Assembly: GCA_022316685.1 (NCBI GenBank)
Contig: JAKJHU010000030.1
Location: 17,754,893-17,818,892 of the forward strand
Origin: Progne subis subis
Taxonomy: Eukaryota > Chordata > Aves > Passeriformes > Hirundinidae
Length of the DNA: 64,000 bases
Reading direction: 5' to 3'
Part shown: positions 63,003-64,000 of the stretch, piece after piece
How the letters are laid out: each line of letters starts with the position of its first letter
Numbering within the stretch: the first letter of the stretch is position 1
The notes under the pieces: model-generated
Told to the model about the DNA's origin: nothing
Database searches by the model: none
What the model saw: only the letters and a program-made list of their open reading frames with translations
Translations under genes and position numbers: made by a program

Positions 63003-64000
63003 TTAGTCTTTTTGGTACTGAAAAACAAGCAAAAATTTTAGTTAATAAATTGAACTATTGTGGGGTAACATGATGGAAAATGCTTATGGAAATCCAGAAT
63101 TAAAAGCTTCTCTCTGTCACAGCCAGTGAGAAAACCAACAGTACAATGGGACAGCCATTTCACACAACTTCATCGTTATTTGTTCTGATACAGAGCAACT
63201 TGAAGAAAGATAACTTTATCTGATACATAGCTGTTGGAAGATTGCTTTATCTAAATTTTATTTAAATTGCTTGTTCCTCAAACCAAAGTAAATAGACCTG
63301 TCTGGGATAGAAAGTAGGGAGAAATTTTTGCCTAGCATATCCAGATTCATAAAAGTCTTCAAAGAATTGCTTAATTTAGCCTGTTGCTATCTTTCACAGT
63401 GTGAAACTCTGGAAGGATGGTTACAGAATCTTATAAATGAAAAACTGCTAAGAAGAAAGTCAGCAGAACAGAACTCCTGCAAGAGCTTCTGTTCTTACAT
63501 CCCTGTCTGTTCCCATAATGAAAGCTGACTCGTTTTTCTACCAATATCACATTTTCTCATTGGATTTATAGTGAAAGGTTGATTTTCGGGAATCTTCTAA
63601 AAAGTCCTGTAGCATTTCAAGGTTAGAAGTGGATGACAGCTGACAAAAATTGATCATTAAGATAAGTCAAAGTCACTGAAGAATCAAAAATGGAAATAAA
63701 GAAATCCCAAAGTGACAGGGCTTCCTCAAAGTCATAGAAACCACTACTGGCAGCACTGGTCTTCTAATCCTTCTTAATACTTTGAATGAATCAATTTTGT
63801 ATTTGCTTTCAATTCTTGCCTACTGGCTGTATTATTAATTTATTAACATTTATCTATTATTTATATATATCAATTATTGATAATAACTAATTTATTAATT
63901 GTGTTTTCTCTGTGAAAAATTGCAGTAGATCAACATTCAGCTTAAACGCATGATAAAAAAAACTTTAGTGAATAGAATAGTAAGCCCAAAGAAATGAATA
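63003..64000. other. Noncoding sequence, AT-rich near the end
   Basis: No gene supported. A very AT-rich, TTATTAAT-like stretch lies at about 63826-63905. Confidence 0.5.

Overview
The window looks like nuclear DNA of a bird, most likely a neoavian and probably a passerine. The reasons are the repeats: many CR1 LINE pieces with the avian 3' end (8-bp ATGATTCT-type tail), and several long terminal repeats (LTRs) of ERVL and ERVK type whose layouts I recognise from songbird genomes. Family names are from memory; no database search was possible. The DNA is AT-rich and noncoding. I found no host protein exon, tRNA, rRNA, CpG-island promoter or CRISPR array that I can support. It is best read as intergenic or deep intronic sequence.

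Layout. 1-9.8 kb: mostly unique sequence with two small CR1 pieces (about 1.6 and 6.5 kb) and a minus-strand ERVK-like LTR (5704-6245). 9.86-13.1 kb: a repeat cluster with a 1.08-kb minus-strand ERVL-like LTR, then a second ERVL-like LTR (plus strand, ending 12989) lying between two CR1 pieces. 13.1-37.9 kb: almost 25 kb of mainly unique sequence, broken by small CR1 pieces at 15.4 and 26.2 kb and by simple repeats (T/G-rich at 21.8 kb, an 84-bp A-tract at 31.8 kb). 37.9-47.2 kb: the most layered part. It holds a 2.8-kb CR1 (minus strand, endonuclease and reverse transcriptase remains) split by a 427-bp LTR, a GGAAAT hexamer array, a plus-strand CR1 carrying a small fold-back inverted duplication, a second CR1 tail directly behind it, a solo LTR with perfect target duplication, an LTR inserted inside another LTR, and one more CR1. 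47.2-64 kb: unique sequence with a CR1 piece (53.9 kb) and three LTRs (54.4, 58.0 and 62.3 kb).

Nothing here works as a gene set. The content is a record of nested insertions. The CR1 copies are 5'-truncated and frameshifted. The LTRs are solo or isolated, with no gag, pol or env found beside them. The most informative features are those dated by nesting or target-site duplication: the LTR in the CR1 reverse transcriptase, the LTR-in-LTR, three LTRs with 6-bp duplications or near-duplications, and the fold-back event. I found no convincing new biological system.
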